Shown piece after piece: positions 14,872-24,125 of a DNA stretch of 57,081 nt. This DNA is from Nakamurella sp. GTDB lineage: Bacteria > Actinomycetota > Actinomycetes > Mycobacteriales > Nakamurellaceae. The notes under the pieces are model-generated. The model was not told where the DNA came from, did not search any database, and saw nothing but the letters and a program-made list of their open reading frames with translations. Position numbers and translations under genes: made by a program. Numbering within the stretch: the first letter of the stretch is position 1; every line of letters starts with the position of its first letter. Location: NCBI GenBank assembly GCA_017882715.1, contig JADGOY010000005.1:1-57081 (forward strand), read 5' to 3'.

Positions 14872-14904
14872 GTCCGATCACCGGTCCGATCACTCGTCCG
14901 ATCG
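14872..14904. repeat. Three 9-bp direct repeats with 12-bp period
   Basis: GTCCGATCA occurs at 14872-14880 and 14884-14892, and GTCCGATCG at 14896-14904. The exact 12-bp period resembles an iteron-like array. The first copy overlaps the right arm of the hairpin at 14855-14876. Confidence 0.7.
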
Positions 14905-15106
14905 GTGCGGCACTCAGTTCATCCCCAGGGTTACAGGAAAAGAGAGCTCTGGAAGAGAGAAAACCAGTAGCAGTAGTAGGTGGTGTTGACAGTGTGGATC
15001 GAGTGGCCCAGGTGCAGGCCAGGCGGTGTGTCGTGGTGGTGCACAGGGCGGGGAGCGATCCGGGACCACTGCGGCGAGCGGTGGAGCCTTGCCGGAGTTG
15101 GTGTGG

Positions 15107-15147
15107 TTATCCCCGAACATCCCCATTTGTCCCCAGAGTTGTCCACA
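15107..15147 (+). promoter_or_regulatory. Cluster of three DnaA-box-like sites
   Basis: TTATCCCCG, TTGTCCCCA and TTGTCCACA lie in the same orientation within 41 bp of the dnaA-dnaN region. The last matches the actinobacterial consensus TTGTCCACA exactly; the others carry a C for A at position 7 of the box. Confidence 0.7.
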
Positions 15148-15298
15148 TGGTGTGCATTGCTGGCACGGCGCCGTGACCAGTTCGTGATCGGAGCAGCACA
15201 ACGACCGCAGCGATCCACCTGTGATGGACGAACTGCGGTGAGGTGAAACCCCGGACGAGCACGAAACCATCCGACCGGGTGATCGAGGTTGCCAGCAA

Positions 15299-16942
15299 TC
15301 AGTGCCGCACCCGGTCGCGGATCCGGGCTGTCAACTCCTGCACGTGGTCGTAGGTCTGCCGGCGCTCGGTCATTTCGGCTCGGATCTTCTTCGCGGCGTG
15401 CATGACGGTGGTGTGATCGCGGTTGCCGAACGTCTGGCCGATCTTGGGCAACGTCAAGTCGGTGAGCTCGCGACACAGGTACATGGCGATCTGCCGGGCC
15501 GAGGCGATCTGTTTGGTCTTCACCGGTCCGCAGAGCTCGTCCAGCGTCACCGCGAAGTACTCGGCGGTGACGGCCATGATGGTCGCCGCGTCGATGTCGT
15601 TGGCCACCGGATCGCGGATCAGGTCGCGCAACACGATCTGCGCGAGCGACAGATCGACGGTCTGCCGGTTGAGCGAGGCGAACGCAGTGACGCGGATCAA
15701 CGCGCCCTCCAGTTCGCGGATGTTGCGTTCGATGCGGCTGGCGATGAACTCCAGCACGTCGTCCGGGGCCTTCATCCGGTCCAGCGCTGCCTTCTTGCGC
15801 AGGATCGCGATCCGGGTTTCCAGCTCGGGCGGCTGGATGTCCGTCGTCAACCCCCATTCGAACCGGGTCCGCATCCGGTCCTCGAGGGTCTCCAGCCGCT
15901 TCGGCGGGCGATCGGAGGAGATGACGATCTGCTTGTTGGCGTTGTAGAGCGTGTTGAAGGTGTGGAAGAACTCCTCCTGGGTGCCTTCCTTGCCCTCCAG
16001 GAACTGGATGTCGTCGACCAGCAGCACATCGACGTCGCGGTATCGGCGCTGGAAAGCAACCTTACGGTCGTCGCGCAGCGAGTTGATGAAGTCGTTGGTG
16101 AACTCCTCGCTGGAGACGTACCGCACCCGCATGCCGGGGAACAGTCGCTGCGCGTAGTGCCCGATGCCGTGCAGCAGGTGGGTCTTACCCAGCCCGGACT
16201 CGCCCCAGACGAACAGCGGGTTGTAGGCCACCGCCGGCGCTTCGGCCACCGCGACGGCCGCAGCATGCGCGAACCGATTGGACGCACCGATGACGAACGT
16301 CTCGAAGGTGTACTTTTCGTTCAACCTCGTCTGCGAGGGATGGGCGGGTGCCACATCGCGCCGGCCGGTGTACGTCGGCCAGATCTCGGTGACCGTGGCA
16401 AGCGCGTCGGCCTCCTCGTCGGCCTCGTCGTCGGTGGAGTCCAGGTCGTCGGCGTCGCGAAGGTCAGGGCCCAGCATGCCACTGAACCCGACCGGTGTCA
16501 TCGACCCCATCTGACCCATCTGCTCAGGCCGTTGCTGCACCAGACCACCGTCACCCAGGTACGAACCCGGAGCGAAACGGTCGGTTCGATCAGGACGGTC
16601 CAGCAGCCGTTGCCGATCGGTCGGAGCGCTCGAGGTCATCGGGCCAACGGAATGCTCCTCGCTGACGGTCACGGCCAGGCTGATCGGCAGTTTGAGATGA
16701 CCCGACAGCGCGGAGGTGATCGGCTCGCGCAGGATGCGTTCGATGGCTTCCTTGGCGAAGTCGGTCGGGGCGGCCAGCAACGCGGTCGTGCCCAACAGGC
16801 CGACCGGCTGGGTGAGGGAGAGCCAGGCCCGTTGTTGCTGGCTCAATGTCGGAGCGAGGTCCGTGACGACATTACGCCAGACCGGCGTCAATCGGTCGTC
16901 CGAATCCTCGACTATCACTCGGTAGTCCCCCTTTGCGCCCAT
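15299..16942 (-). CDS. dnaA: Chromosomal replication initiator protein DnaA
   Basis: DnaA is an AAA+ protein that binds DnaA boxes and opens oriC. The N-terminal domain I ([21 protein letters not shown]) is followed by a long acidic domain II (about residues 95-205). The ATPase has Walker A GESGLGKT near residue 247 and Walker [15 protein letters not shown]. Domain IV carries the DnaA signature with [12 protein letters not shown], which contacts DNA. I choose the ATG at 16942, with GGGGG just upstream, giving 547 residues. A GTG at 16963 would add seven residues but leaves only 5 bp to a DnaA box. Consensus boxes next to the start suggest autoregulation. Confidence 0.97.
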   Translation of the reverse strand: MGAKGDYRVIVEDSDDRLTPVWRNVVTDLAPTLSQQQRAWLSLTQPVGLLGTTALLAAPTDFAKEAIERILREPITSALSGHLKLPISLAVTVSEEHSVGPMTSSAPTDRQRLLDRPDRTDRFAPGSYLGDGGLVQQRPEQMGQMGSMTPVGFSGMLGPDLRDADDLDSTDDEADEEADALATVTEIWPTYTGRRDVAPAHPSQTRLNEKYTFETFVIGASNRFAHAAAVAVAEAPAVAYNPLFVWGESGLGKTHLLHGIGHYAQRLFPGMRVRYVSSEEFTNDFINSLRDDRKVAFQRRYRDVDVLLVDDIQFLEGKEGTQEEFFHTFNTLYNANKQIVISSDRPPKRLETLEDRMRTRFEWGLTTDIQPPELETRIAILRKKAALDRMKAPDDVLEFIASRIERNIRELEGALIRVTAFASLNRQTVDLSLAQIVLRDLIRDPVANDIDAATIMAVTAEYFAVTLDELCGPVKTKQIASARQIAMYLCRELTDLTLPKIGQTFGNRDHTTVMHAAKKIRAEMTERRQTYDHVQELTARIRDRVRH

Positions 16943-17437
16943 CGGCCCCCGTCCGCCGTCCACAACAGTTATCCACAGGTGTGGACAGCTTGGGGAACGT
17001 CAACGGCCCGCGCCACCGAGAACCGCGGCACCGCGGAATAGTCGCTCCGGGGGACTCGGTGGTTCCGAGTCGTGCGAGCCGGACGCTAACAACTTTCCTG
17101 CACTTCCCACAAGACCGGGCCCCCTGCAAGCACCCCTTTCGGCGTGTCGCGCAGTTCCACTGGCAGTCTGGGACGGCGGTCGTAGGCCGCGAGTTTGACC
17201 GCCGCGCCCGGCGGTCCGTAGCCTTGACACCGTCGGCTCGGTCCGGCGGTTTCGTGCTGTCCGTGATCCGTGTCGCACTTCCTCGAAGTGGGTCTGAGTG
17301 GATCGGGCACTGGTACCGGCCTTTCCGAGGAGAGCACCGCAAGCACAGCCAGCGCTTTCCGATGCTTTGCGATCGAGTCCGGCGCCTTTCGGCCAACGAG
17401 CAGGACCCCAGCAGTTGACGACAGTGGAGAGATACCC
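16943..17437. other. Divergent dnaA-rpmH intergenic region
   Basis: These 495 bp separate the leftward dnaA and rightward rpmH genes and should contain both promoters. Two consensus-like DnaA boxes sit next to the dnaA start. A TTGACA is present at 17224-17229 but has no convincing -10 partner. I see no gene here. Confidence 0.7.
16969..16988. promoter_or_regulatory. Inverted pair of DnaA boxes upstream of dnaA
   Basis: TTATCCACA (16969-16977) is a perfect DnaA box. Two bases further on, TGTGGACAG (16980-16988) is the reverse complement of CTGTCCACA. They lie 27-46 bp upstream of the dnaA start and fit DnaA autorepression or a second part of the origin. Confidence 0.8.
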
Positions 17438-17575
17438 GTGAGCAAGCGCACCTTTCAGCCCAACAATCGTCGCCGGGCCAAGACCCACGGTTTCCGCCTG
17501 CGCATGCGCACCCGCGCCGGCCGCGCCATTCTGGCGGCCCGCCGTCGTAAGGGCCGCGACGAGCTGTCGGCCTGA
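17438..17575 (+). CDS. rpmH: 50S ribosomal protein L34
   Basis: This 45-residue, strongly basic protein matches L34 from end to end: [20 protein letters not shown], then [15 protein letters not shown] and KGRDELSA. L34 is a small component of the large ribosomal subunit. The GTG start has GGAGAG about 7 nt upstream. It begins the conserved rpmH-rnpA-yidD-yidC series, running away from dnaA. Confidence 0.98.
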   Translation: MSKRTFQPNNRRRAKTHGFRLRMRTRAGRAILAARRRKGRDELSA

Positions 17576-17603
17576 CCGGCGTCGCAGCCAACGACAGGAC
17601 GAT

Positions 17604-18002
17604 GTGCTACCCGTCGGCAGTCGCCTCCGTGGCGCACCCGAGTTCGCAGCGGTGATCCGCTCCGGGCGCCGGGCGGGTACGCCTCATCTCGTCGTCCATG
17701 TGCTGGGCAGCGCGAGCCCCGTCCCCCCGCGCGCTGGTTTCGTCGTCTCCGCGAAGGTGGGAAATTCCGTGGTCCGTCACCGGGTGACGCGCCGGTTGCG
17801 ACCCATCGTGCGCGACCATCTGACCAGGCTGGCGCCCGGCACCGACCTGGTCATCCGGGCGTTGCCCGCCGCCGCGACCGCGAGCAGCACCGACCTGGCG
17901 GCTGATCTGCAGTCCGGGTTGGCGTCGGCGCTGCATCCTCGGCAGTCCCAGGGTCGGCGTCCGGCGTGTCTCGGGAAGCCTCGCCTGGAGGACGCCCGAT
18001 GA
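17604..18002 (+). CDS. rnpA: Ribonuclease P protein component
   Basis: This 132-residue basic protein binds the RNase P RNA and helps it remove 5' leaders from pre-tRNAs. The family motif lies in [15 protein letters not shown], with the arginine cluster that contacts RNA. The GTG start at 17604 has AGGAC just upstream. A C-terminal Arg/Pro-rich tail extends past the conserved fold. The stop codon overlaps the yidD ATG (ATGA), suggesting coupled translation. Confidence 0.95.
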   Translation: MLPVGSRLRGAPEFAAVIRSGRRAGTPHLVVHVLGSASPVPPRAGFVVSAKVGNSVVRHRVTRRLRPIVRDHLTRLAPGTDLVIRALPAAATASSTDLAADLQSGLASALHPRQSQGRRPACLGKPRLEDAR

Positions 18003-18469
18003 GAAGGGTCGCCGAGACGGCGGAGCCAGTCAGGGGGTCGGTGCTGGTGCTGGTGCTGATCGCGCCGATCCGCTTCTATCAGCGGTTCATCTCCCGGTAC
18101 ACGCCGCCCAGCTGCCGCTACTACCCGTGCTGCAGCAGCTATGCCATCACCGCGCTGCGCACCCGCGGCGCGATCGTCGGTACTGCGTTGACGGTCTGGC
18201 GGCTGCTGCGCTGCAATCCTTGGAGCGACGGGGGCGTCGATCATGTGCCGTCGACCGGATGGTCGCATCGGGAACGTGACGCGCCCGCGGGGAGTTCCAC
18301 TGACGTTCCGCCCGCGCACGGACAGGCTCCGGCCGGTCCCGCCGATGTCGGTCAGGTGGAGTCCCATGTGGACGCCGGCATCGACCACACCCACCCAGCA
18401 CCTGACTGCACCAGCGATGCGCGGCCACCCGTGGCCGATCATCCGACGATCGGGAGATCTGCCGCGTGA
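17999..18469 (+). CDS. yidD: Membrane protein insertion efficiency factor YidD, with long C-terminal tail
   Basis: YidD is a small membrane-associated protein that aids YidC-dependent insertion. The conserved part is residues 15-80: [31 protein letters not shown] and LLRCNPW, with the paired cysteines typical of the family. At 156 residues it is about twice the usual length. The last 75 or so residues are a His/Asp/Pro-rich, low-complexity tail. The ATG at 17999 overlaps the rnpA stop and has GGAGG upstream. The stop overlaps the yidC GTG. Confidence 0.93.
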   Translation: MRRVAETAEPVRGSVLVLVLIAPIRFYQRFISRYTPPSCRYYPCCSSYAITALRTRGAIVGTALTVWRLLRCNPWSDGGVDHVPSTGWSHRERDAPAGSSTDVPPAHGQAPAGPADVGQVESHVDAGIDHTHPAPDCTSDARPPVADHPTIGRSAA

Positions 18470-19578
18470 CGTTCAACTTCCTCTCCCTCGACTACATCTA
18501 CTACCCGATCTCCGGGATCATGTGGATCTGGCACGAGGTATTCGGTTTCGTGTTCGGACCCGACAATGTGCTGTCCTGGGTGCTGTCGGTCGTCTTCCTG
18601 ATCTTCACGTTGCGCGCCATCCTGTTCAAGCCGTTCATGAAGCAGATGGACTCGCAGCTCAAGATGCAGGCCATCCAGCCCGAGATGAAGAAGATCCGGG
18701 CGAAGTACAAGGACGACAAGCAGCGGTTGTCCGAAGAAATGATGAAGCTGAACAAGGAGGCCGGGGTCAACCCGCTGGCCTCCTGCCTGCCCGCGTTGAT
18801 CCAGGCGCCCGTCTTCATCGGTCTGTTCCACGTGTTGCGGATGTTCCAGCCGGTCGAGAATCCGACCGGGGTGTGGAACCTGCGCGGCCAGGTCTATTTC
18901 TTCGGCTCGCAGGACGTGCAGTCGTTCGCCAACGCGAAGCTGCCCGGCGGAGCTCCGATCATCGGCTTCATGACCATGCCGGACGGTCAGCTGGCATTTC
19001 TCAATGGCATCCGTGACGCGATCGTCTGGTGGGGCGTGCCACTGATGATCATGGCGGGCATCGCGACCCACCTGACCAGCCGCCGCTCCGTCGCCCGCCA
19101 GCGTGAGATGAACATCGACGCCGCAGCGAACCCGCAGACCGCGATCATGAACAAGCTGATGCTCTACATGTTCCCGCTGTTCGTGGTCGTCGGCGGACCG
19201 TTCTTCCCGCTGGCCATCCTGTTCTACTGGCTGGCCAACAACTCATGGACCTTCGGTCAGCTGTGGGTGGCCCACCGGATGCAGGATCGCAGGGCGGCGC
19301 TGGCAAGCCAGGTTGTCGAGGAGGCCAAGGAGGCCGCCAAGTTCACCAAGCCCTTGCCGGGTGCGAAGCCACGAGCCGTCCCCGGTCGGACGGTGATCGA
19401 GCCCTCCAAGATCCCTCCGGGAGGAAACGGCGGCACGGCCGGCGGGCCACCGGATGGCACGGCGACTGCGAACGGCTCAGGTTCGGCTCAGGCCGGGACG
19501 AAGCCTGCTCCCGGCGCCAGGCCGCAACGACCGCCGGGCCAGACGGCCAAGAAGAAGAAGAAAACCGGCCGACGCTGA
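18466..19578 (+). CDS. yidC: Membrane protein insertase YidC (Oxa1 family)
   Basis: This 370-residue insertase places membrane proteins in the bilayer, alone or with Sec. Five hydrophobic segments are visible: [20 protein letters not shown], the segment with the conserved groove Arg in [43 protein letters not shown], and [20 protein letters not shown] charged cytoplasmic loop follows the second segment. The C-terminal tail is Lys/Pro/Gly-rich and ends in a polylysine stretch (KKKKKTGRR), which may help ribosome binding. The GTG start overlaps the yidD stop. Confidence 0.96.
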   Translation: MTFNFLSLDYIYYPISGIMWIWHEVFGFVFGPDNVLSWVLSVVFLIFTLRAILFKPFMKQMDSQLKMQAIQPEMKKIRAKYKDDKQRLSEEMMKLNKEAGVNPLASCLPALIQAPVFIGLFHVLRMFQPVENPTGVWNLRGQVYFFGSQDVQSFANAKLPGGAPIIGFMTMPDGQLAFLNGIRDAIVWWGVPLMIMAGIATHLTSRRSVARQREMNIDAAANPQTAIMNKLMLYMFPLFVVVGGPFFPLAILFYWLANNSWTFGQLWVAHRMQDRRAALASQVVEEAKEAAKFTKPLPGAKPRAVPGRTVIEPSKIPPGGNGGTAGGPPDGTATANGSGSAQAGTKPAPGARPQRPPGQTAKKKKKTGRR

Positions 19579-19585
19579 ATCAGCC

Positions 19586-19607
19586 GGGCCGGCCGATCCG
19601 CCGGCCC
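19586..19607. terminator. Hairpin just after yidC
   Basis: GGGCCGGC (19586-19593) and GCCGGCCC (19600-19607) form a perfect 8-bp stem with a 6-nt loop, starting 7 nt after the yidC stop. There is no U tract, so it may only pause transcription or protect the 3' end rather than terminate. Confidence 0.4.
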
Positions 19608-19707
19608 ACGGACGGCGGGTCAGACCGGGCCACCGGATGCGCATCCGGTTCCGCACGAGCCCGGCGTTTCGGCACGGGAGTTCTGCACGAGAAGGAAGAG
19701 GACGTCG

Positions 19708-20283
19708 ATGAGCGAGAACGTGACCACTGTCGTGGACCACGAACCTGATCCGGTGGACGAGGCTGGATCCGCGGCTGTGGCGCACGACGATTCGGATGCC
19801 CACGGCGTGCCGAGTGGTCACGACCTGCTCGTCGCCGAGGGTGATGCCGCGGGTGACTACCTGGAGCGCCTGCTGGACATCCTGGACTTTGATGGCGACA
19901 TCGACCTGGATGTCGAGGGTGAACGCGCGGTGGTCTCGATCATCGGCGAGGGCGACGTCGACAGGCTGGTCGGCGACCATGGTGAGGTACTGGACGCGCT
20001 GCAGGAGCTGACCCGGCTGGCGGCAATGGCCGAGACCGGTCAACGGTCACGACTGATGCTGGACATCGCGGGCTACCGGGCACGGCGGCGGGCGGAGCTC
20101 AGCGCACTCGGCCGGAGCACCGCGGAGAGCGTCGCCGGCACCGGCGAGCCAGTCCGGTTGGCGCCGATGAACCCCTTCGAGCGCAAGGTCGTCCACGATG
20201 CCGTCGGTCAGGTAGCCGGCGTGAGTTCGTCGAGCGAGGGTGAGGAACCGAATCGGCGGGTCGTGATCAGCCGCGAGTCGTGA
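19708..20283 (+). CDS. jag: KH-R3H RNA-binding protein (Jag/KhpB family)
   Basis: This 191-residue protein has a KH domain (about 60-125, LLDILDFDGDIDLDVEG and the loop GDHGEVLDALQEL) and an R3H domain (about 130-190, RLMLDIAGYRARRRAEL, MNPFERKVVH). Jag/KhpB proteins bind RNA and are linked to cell-division and envelope gene control. The first 45 residues are acidic and disordered. The ATG at 19708 has GGAAGAGG upstream. The position between yidC and rsmG is conserved in Gram-positive bacteria. Confidence 0.93.
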   Translation: MSENVTTVVDHEPDPVDEAGSAAVAHDDSDAHGVPSGHDLLVAEGDAAGDYLERLLDILDFDGDIDLDVEGERAVVSIIGEGDVDRLVGDHGEVLDALQELTRLAAMAETGQRSRLMLDIAGYRARRRAELSALGRSTAESVAGTGEPVRLAPMNPFERKVVHDAVGQVAGVSSSSEGEEPNRRVVISRES

Positions 20284-20551
20284 GGTCTGTCGGCAGGGCT
20301 CGGCGCGGCGGCCGTGATGCCGGGTCTTGAGGCAGCGGAAAGGGCTGACCCGACGGTGTCACCGGCAGGGTTGCCCGACCCTGCGCTCGAGGTCGAAGTT
20401 GCGGGCCGTGTGTCGTTGTGCGACGACGCCAGGTGGCCGGCGGACTTGATCAGAAGTCGGGTTGGCCGGGTTCGGGATGGCGGCCCGCTCTGGTGCACCC
20501 GGCCTGACGGGTTCCACGCCGATGTTCGGGTGCTGTCGGGGGGTCGTTGAG

Positions 20552-21394
20552 GTGCCTCCGGACGCTGATGAAGTTCGCGTCACCGGCGGAGCTGGGCCCG
20601 GTCCGCATGCCGACGGATCAGCTGAGCACGCCGGGTCGGAAACCGATCCAGGCAATAGCGATGCCGGTGACGGCGGCCGCGAGGCCGAGCCGGCCGCAGC
20701 GGTCCAGGTGTTCGGTGACCGGCTCGAGTTGGCCAGGCGTTACGTCGCGGCGCTGGCAACGGACGGAATCGTGCGCGGCCTGATGGGCCCACGAGAGGCC
20801 GGGCGACTGTGGTCGCGGCATGTGCTCAATTCCGCGGTCGTAGCCGAACTGATCGAACCGGGCGCCCGGGTGGTCGATATCGGTAGCGGCGCGGGCCTAC
20901 CGGGCATTCCGATGGCCATCGCGAGACCGGACTGCTGGATCGACCTGGTCGAGCCCCTCGATCGCCGCGCGTATTTCTTGCGGGAGATGCTGGAGCACCT
21001 GGATCTTGCGCGATGCCGGGTAGTGCGCGGTCGTGCAGAGGAGGTGATTGCCGAGTGTGGCGGCGCCCAGGTGGTGACCTCCCGGGCGCTCGCCCCGCTG
21101 CACCGGGTGGCCGTGTGGTCGGCACCATTGATCGCCACCGACGGCTGGATGCTGGCTCTCAAGGGCCAGTCCGCCGGGGAGGAGTTGGAGCGTGACCGGA
21201 CGGCGCTTCAAGCGGCCGGCCTGGTGGATGCCGTGGTGGTCAAGGTCGGCGACGGCGTCGTCGATCCGCCGACAGCGGTGGTGCGGGCGCGGCGGCGGGC
21301 GGACCCCCGTCCGCCGCCGAGATCATCGATGACGTCGAGATCGAAGCGATCGGGACGACCGGCGCGGTCTGGGCGACCCGAGGGATCGATATAG
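20552..21394 (+). CDS. rsmG: 16S rRNA (guanine-N7) methyltransferase RsmG
   Basis: Methylates N7 of a guanine in the 530 loop of 16S rRNA; loss gives low-level streptomycin resistance in several bacteria. The SAM-binding motif [20 protein letters not shown] starts near residue 107 and is preceded by the conserved [15 protein letters not shown]. The GTG at 20552 follows a GGGGGG stretch, but the first 50 residues are low complexity and the true start is uncertain (an ATG at 20522 is also in frame). The last 35 residues form an Arg/Ser/Pro-rich tail beyond the normal fold. Confidence 0.93.
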   Translation: MPPDADEVRVTGGAGPGPHADGSAEHAGSETDPGNSDAGDGGREAEPAAAVQVFGDRLELARRYVAALATDGIVRGLMGPREAGRLWSRHVLNSAVVAELIEPGARVVDIGSGAGLPGIPMAIARPDCWIDLVEPLDRRAYFLREMLEHLDLARCRVVRGRAEEVIAECGGAQVVTSRALAPLHRVAVWSAPLIATDGWMLALKGQSAGEELERDRTALQAAGLVDAVVVKVGDGVVDPPTAVVRARRRADPRPPPRSSMTSRSKRSGRPARSGRPEGSI

Positions 21395-22089
21395 CCGGAA
21401 GGTCCGGGGACTTGCCGGAGGTGCGCTGTTCGTCGCACCCCTCGCGACAGCCTCCGTCGGGGGCCACGACGTCCGCGACCGCACCCTTCGGCGACATCCC
21501 CGGCCGCGAGGGGTCTGGGACGTCCAACGGGCCCGCCAGCCGGGCCAACGCGCCGGCGGACACCGGCGCCTCGAGTCCAGAGACACATCCGGCCTGACCA
21601 CCTACCTCAACGCCATCCGGCTGTTCAAGCCGGCATCGACAACCCACCGCGGTGGCAGCGTTGTCGAGCACTCGATGGTGTCGTCAGCCGGTGCACGCAA
21701 CCGAGGTCAGCGCCCGTCAGCGTGCGGCTTCCCTGGTCCCCGACCGGGGCCGGGCCCCCTCGCGCGTGGTTTCGTCACCGTGACGATTGCGTTCCTTTTC
21801 CTACCGGTTTCTCCTCACCGCCCTTCCGGCAGGCATCGCCGTCGAATGACTTGGTCGGCCGGCCGCCGAGTGCACAGCCAGCAGGGACACTCCCTCTTCG
21901 ACCGCTGTTCGTGGTGCACTCGACGGCAATGGGTCCGCCCAGCACAATGTGCAGAGGCTTCGCCGGGGGGCGGGGCCCGTGCGATTCATGATCCGTCGGC
22001 CCACGCGGTGGTTCGCTGGGCGTGGCTCTGCGCCCGACAGAAGATACAGGCCAACGGAAGACGACATTGCCACCAGGATCATCGCGGGT

Positions 22090-22105
22090 GGTTTCACGTG
22101 GTCGC
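22090..22105. promoter_or_regulatory. parS: Degenerate parS (half-site)
   Basis: GGTTTCACGTGGTCGC keeps the left half and centre of the parS palindrome (GTTTCACGTG) but has lost the right half. Confidence 0.4.
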
Positions 22106-22230
22106 CCCGGTGGTGGGCGTGCTGACCGCAGCTCGGACCTTCGGGCTCGGAGCGGGCTTGGTCGACGATGGCTGTGGCTGTGTGCCCAATGGCGACCCTC
22201 CTGGCCAGCAGCCGATACCGGGGACGGTGG

Positions 22231-22270
22231 GGCCTGGTTGGCTACGACTGGGGCCTGGTTGGCTACGACT
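22231..22270 (+). repeat. 21-bp direct repeat, two copies
   Basis: GGCCTGGTTGGCTACGACT occurs at 22231-22249 and again at 22252-22270, giving a 21-bp period with a GG spacer. Confidence 0.8.
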
Positions 22271-22769
22271 TCGCGGGTCACGACGGGCTCCCGGGGCGCC
22301 GGACGTGCCTTTCTCAATGGGACAGCCGGTTCTGGGCCGCCGGTGCGAATTCATGGATCCCGCCGCGCGTGCTGTCCGGGTGTCACTGCCCTGCCGTGGT
22401 CGGCACGGTGCTACCTCGTAGCGTGCTGTTCGGTTGTCCGGCTGTCAGGTGATCGTTCCCGTGTGAGTCGGATGAGTTGCCTTTGGATGCGAGACGGTTC
22501 GCTACTCGACGCCCAGTAGAGGACCACGCGGTCCATCGGAATGCGGGTGGCATGCGATGTGCCAGAACTGCGCTCGGTCTCCGGCGCCGGTCCATGCCAA
22601 ACAGTGGCGTCAGCGAAGAAGACCATCGCCGACCTGCAGGGTGGTATTGGCCGGGCGATATCCCGGAAACATGCGGTGGGCTTCGTACCCCCTGGGTGTC
22701 GAGTTGGTGCAGGACTGAAGATATTCAACGCCGCGCGTAGGAGTCGCGCCAAAGATCGGTCGGCACCGA

Positions 22770-22785
22770 TGTTTCACGTGAAACC
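22770..22785. promoter_or_regulatory. parS: parS site
   Basis: TGTTTCACGTGAAACC differs from the canonical 16-bp parS only at the last base. It is a ParB loading site. Confidence 0.93.
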
Positions 22786-23070
22786 GCGCCGCGATGAGAA
22801 AGCCGTGCAAAAATGGGCGGCTGTGTTGGCGCCGGCCATCAGCAGCAGAATCGATGCCGTCGGGCAGACACCTTCGACGAATCTCGTCCCTGGTTGTTTC
22901 GTGGTGGTCCCTGGTCCGTCGACACCCTGGCGGCAGCGTTTCAGGTGATACGTCTCCGCCAGCAGAGGCGCATCGCCGTCGCGGAACTGGTGACACTCGT
23001 AGCATGCTTCGATCGCCGGACTCCTCTTGATATGACGAGAGACGGAGCTTGAAAAAGCTCGAGTGCCGAC

Positions 23071-23086
23071 TGTTTCACGTGAAACC
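23071..23086. promoter_or_regulatory. parS: parS site
   Basis: TGTTTCACGTGAAACC, 15 of 16 bases matching the canonical palindrome, 301 bp from the previous good site. Confidence 0.93.
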
Positions 23087-23213
23087 ATCACGCGGGGAAG
23101 AGAGCGCCCGGGACTGTGGTGGCCCGGCAGCGCGCACCGCTGCGCTTCGTGGTCCCTGCGGATCGCTGCCGCGAGTGCACCTGAGAAGGAATCCCATCTC
23201 GGCTGTTTCACGT

Positions 23214-23229
23214 CGAACCCTCGCGCTTG
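23214..23229. promoter_or_regulatory. parS: Degenerate parS
   Basis: TGTTTCACGTCGAACC keeps one intact half-site; the other half has two internal changes and a change at the last base. Binding would probably be weak. Confidence 0.45.
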
Positions 23230-23469
23230 GACAACGGGTGCCCAGGATGGTTCGGGCTGGATTTTCACGCTGTTGTTGGTGCTTCCTGTGCCGGCTCTAT
23301 CGGGTCGGTTACAGCAGAGTCTGGTGAAGGTCCCGAAACGAAAGAGGGCTATGTACCGCAGCGCGTACCGAGGAAATGACGAACGTTATCGGCAGCAGGC
23401 AATGTGCAACTGGTGTCTCCAGACGTCCTGGTAGATATCGGCTGCCCGCGAATCTCAGCTGCCCGACCG

Positions 23470-23485
23470 TGTTTCACGTGAAACT
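23470..23485. promoter_or_regulatory. parS: parS site
   Basis: TGTTTCACGTGAAACT, 15 of 16 bases matching the canonical site. Confidence 0.93.
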
Positions 23486-23918
23486 CTGTGGAGTGGTCGT
23501 GTTTGTCAATGCAACTCGGCCGGGATGAAAGGCACGCCGATGGGCCGAGCGGATCGGTCAACTCGGCGACCCTGGGTCGAGGGGGACGTGAGCGGAGTGG
23601 AATCATTCTTCAGGAGGGATGCGCCGCCTGACGCCTAGCACCTGCCGCGCCGGCGATCCGAAACCTCGCACCTCGCGCTCGACTACTTCAACGTCGATAT
23701 CCGCCTGATGACGTCGCCGGGGAATGACCGGTGCACGTCCAGAGATGAACGGCGCGGGTTCGCCGTGCGCGAAGCGCTCGAATCGTACCGACAACACCGG
23801 GCGACAACAGCGAACTGCCTCCAGGGACACCGTTCACGCGTTCGTTCCCCACCCCACCAGCCGATCAGGCAGCAAGATCGGGGCCATCGAGCCCGAACAG
23901 CCGACACGCAAGGAACGT

Positions 23919-23934
23919 TGTTTCACGTGAAACC
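23919..23934. promoter_or_regulatory. parS: parS site
   Basis: TGTTTCACGTGAAACC, 15 of 16 bases matching the canonical site, about 200 bp before parA. Confidence 0.93.
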
Positions 23935-24125
23935 CACCGAACAGCGACGACAGGCGCCGTGATCGACCTCCACGAGCCGAGCGACGTCCACACAGGTGAA
24001 ATCTCATGACGTCCACGGCGCGCTGCCGCAAACACAACGCGTGGGCGCCGTAGCGTGCGAGAAGTCTCACGGCGAAGCACCTTCCGCCTCGGATCGCCCG
24101 GAGACAGGAGAAAGGCAGGCAGCCC

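Larger units (their letters stand above)
14577..15298. other. oriC: dnaA-dnaN intergenic region, candidate oriC
   Basis: This non-coding region lies in the usual place of actinobacterial oriC. DnaA-box-like sequences are TTGTCCACA (15139-15147, consensus), TTGTCCCCA (15127-15135), TTATCCCCG (15107-15115) and TGTGGATCG (14993-15001, reverse). The first three are evenly oriented within 41 bp. It also has an 8-bp hairpin (14855-14862 with 14869-14876) and three copies of GTCCGATC(A/G) spaced exactly 12 bp apart (14872, 14884, 14896). A slightly AT-richer segment lies at 14930-14995. The number of good boxes is low compared with Streptomyces origins. Confidence 0.7.
21395..24125. other. 2.7-kb non-coding region carrying the parS cluster
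   Basis: The space between rsmG and parA is usually a few hundred bases; here it is 2731 bp. None of its open frames looks like a known protein, and they change frame and strand without pattern. It contains four near-perfect parS sites and two degenerate ones, plus a 21-bp tandem repeat. Decayed genes may be present but none is recognisable. It is best read as an expanded centromere region. Confidence 0.65.

Noticed and set aside
15302..17041. Long plus-strand open frame opposite dnaA
   Set aside because: Antisense shadow of dnaA with no recognisable domain.
21675..22421. A 248-codon frame in the parS region with the 21-bp repeat in phase
   Set aside because: No similarity to a known family, Pro/Gly/Arg-rich chance composition, no ribosome-binding site; repeat period alone is weak evidence for coding.
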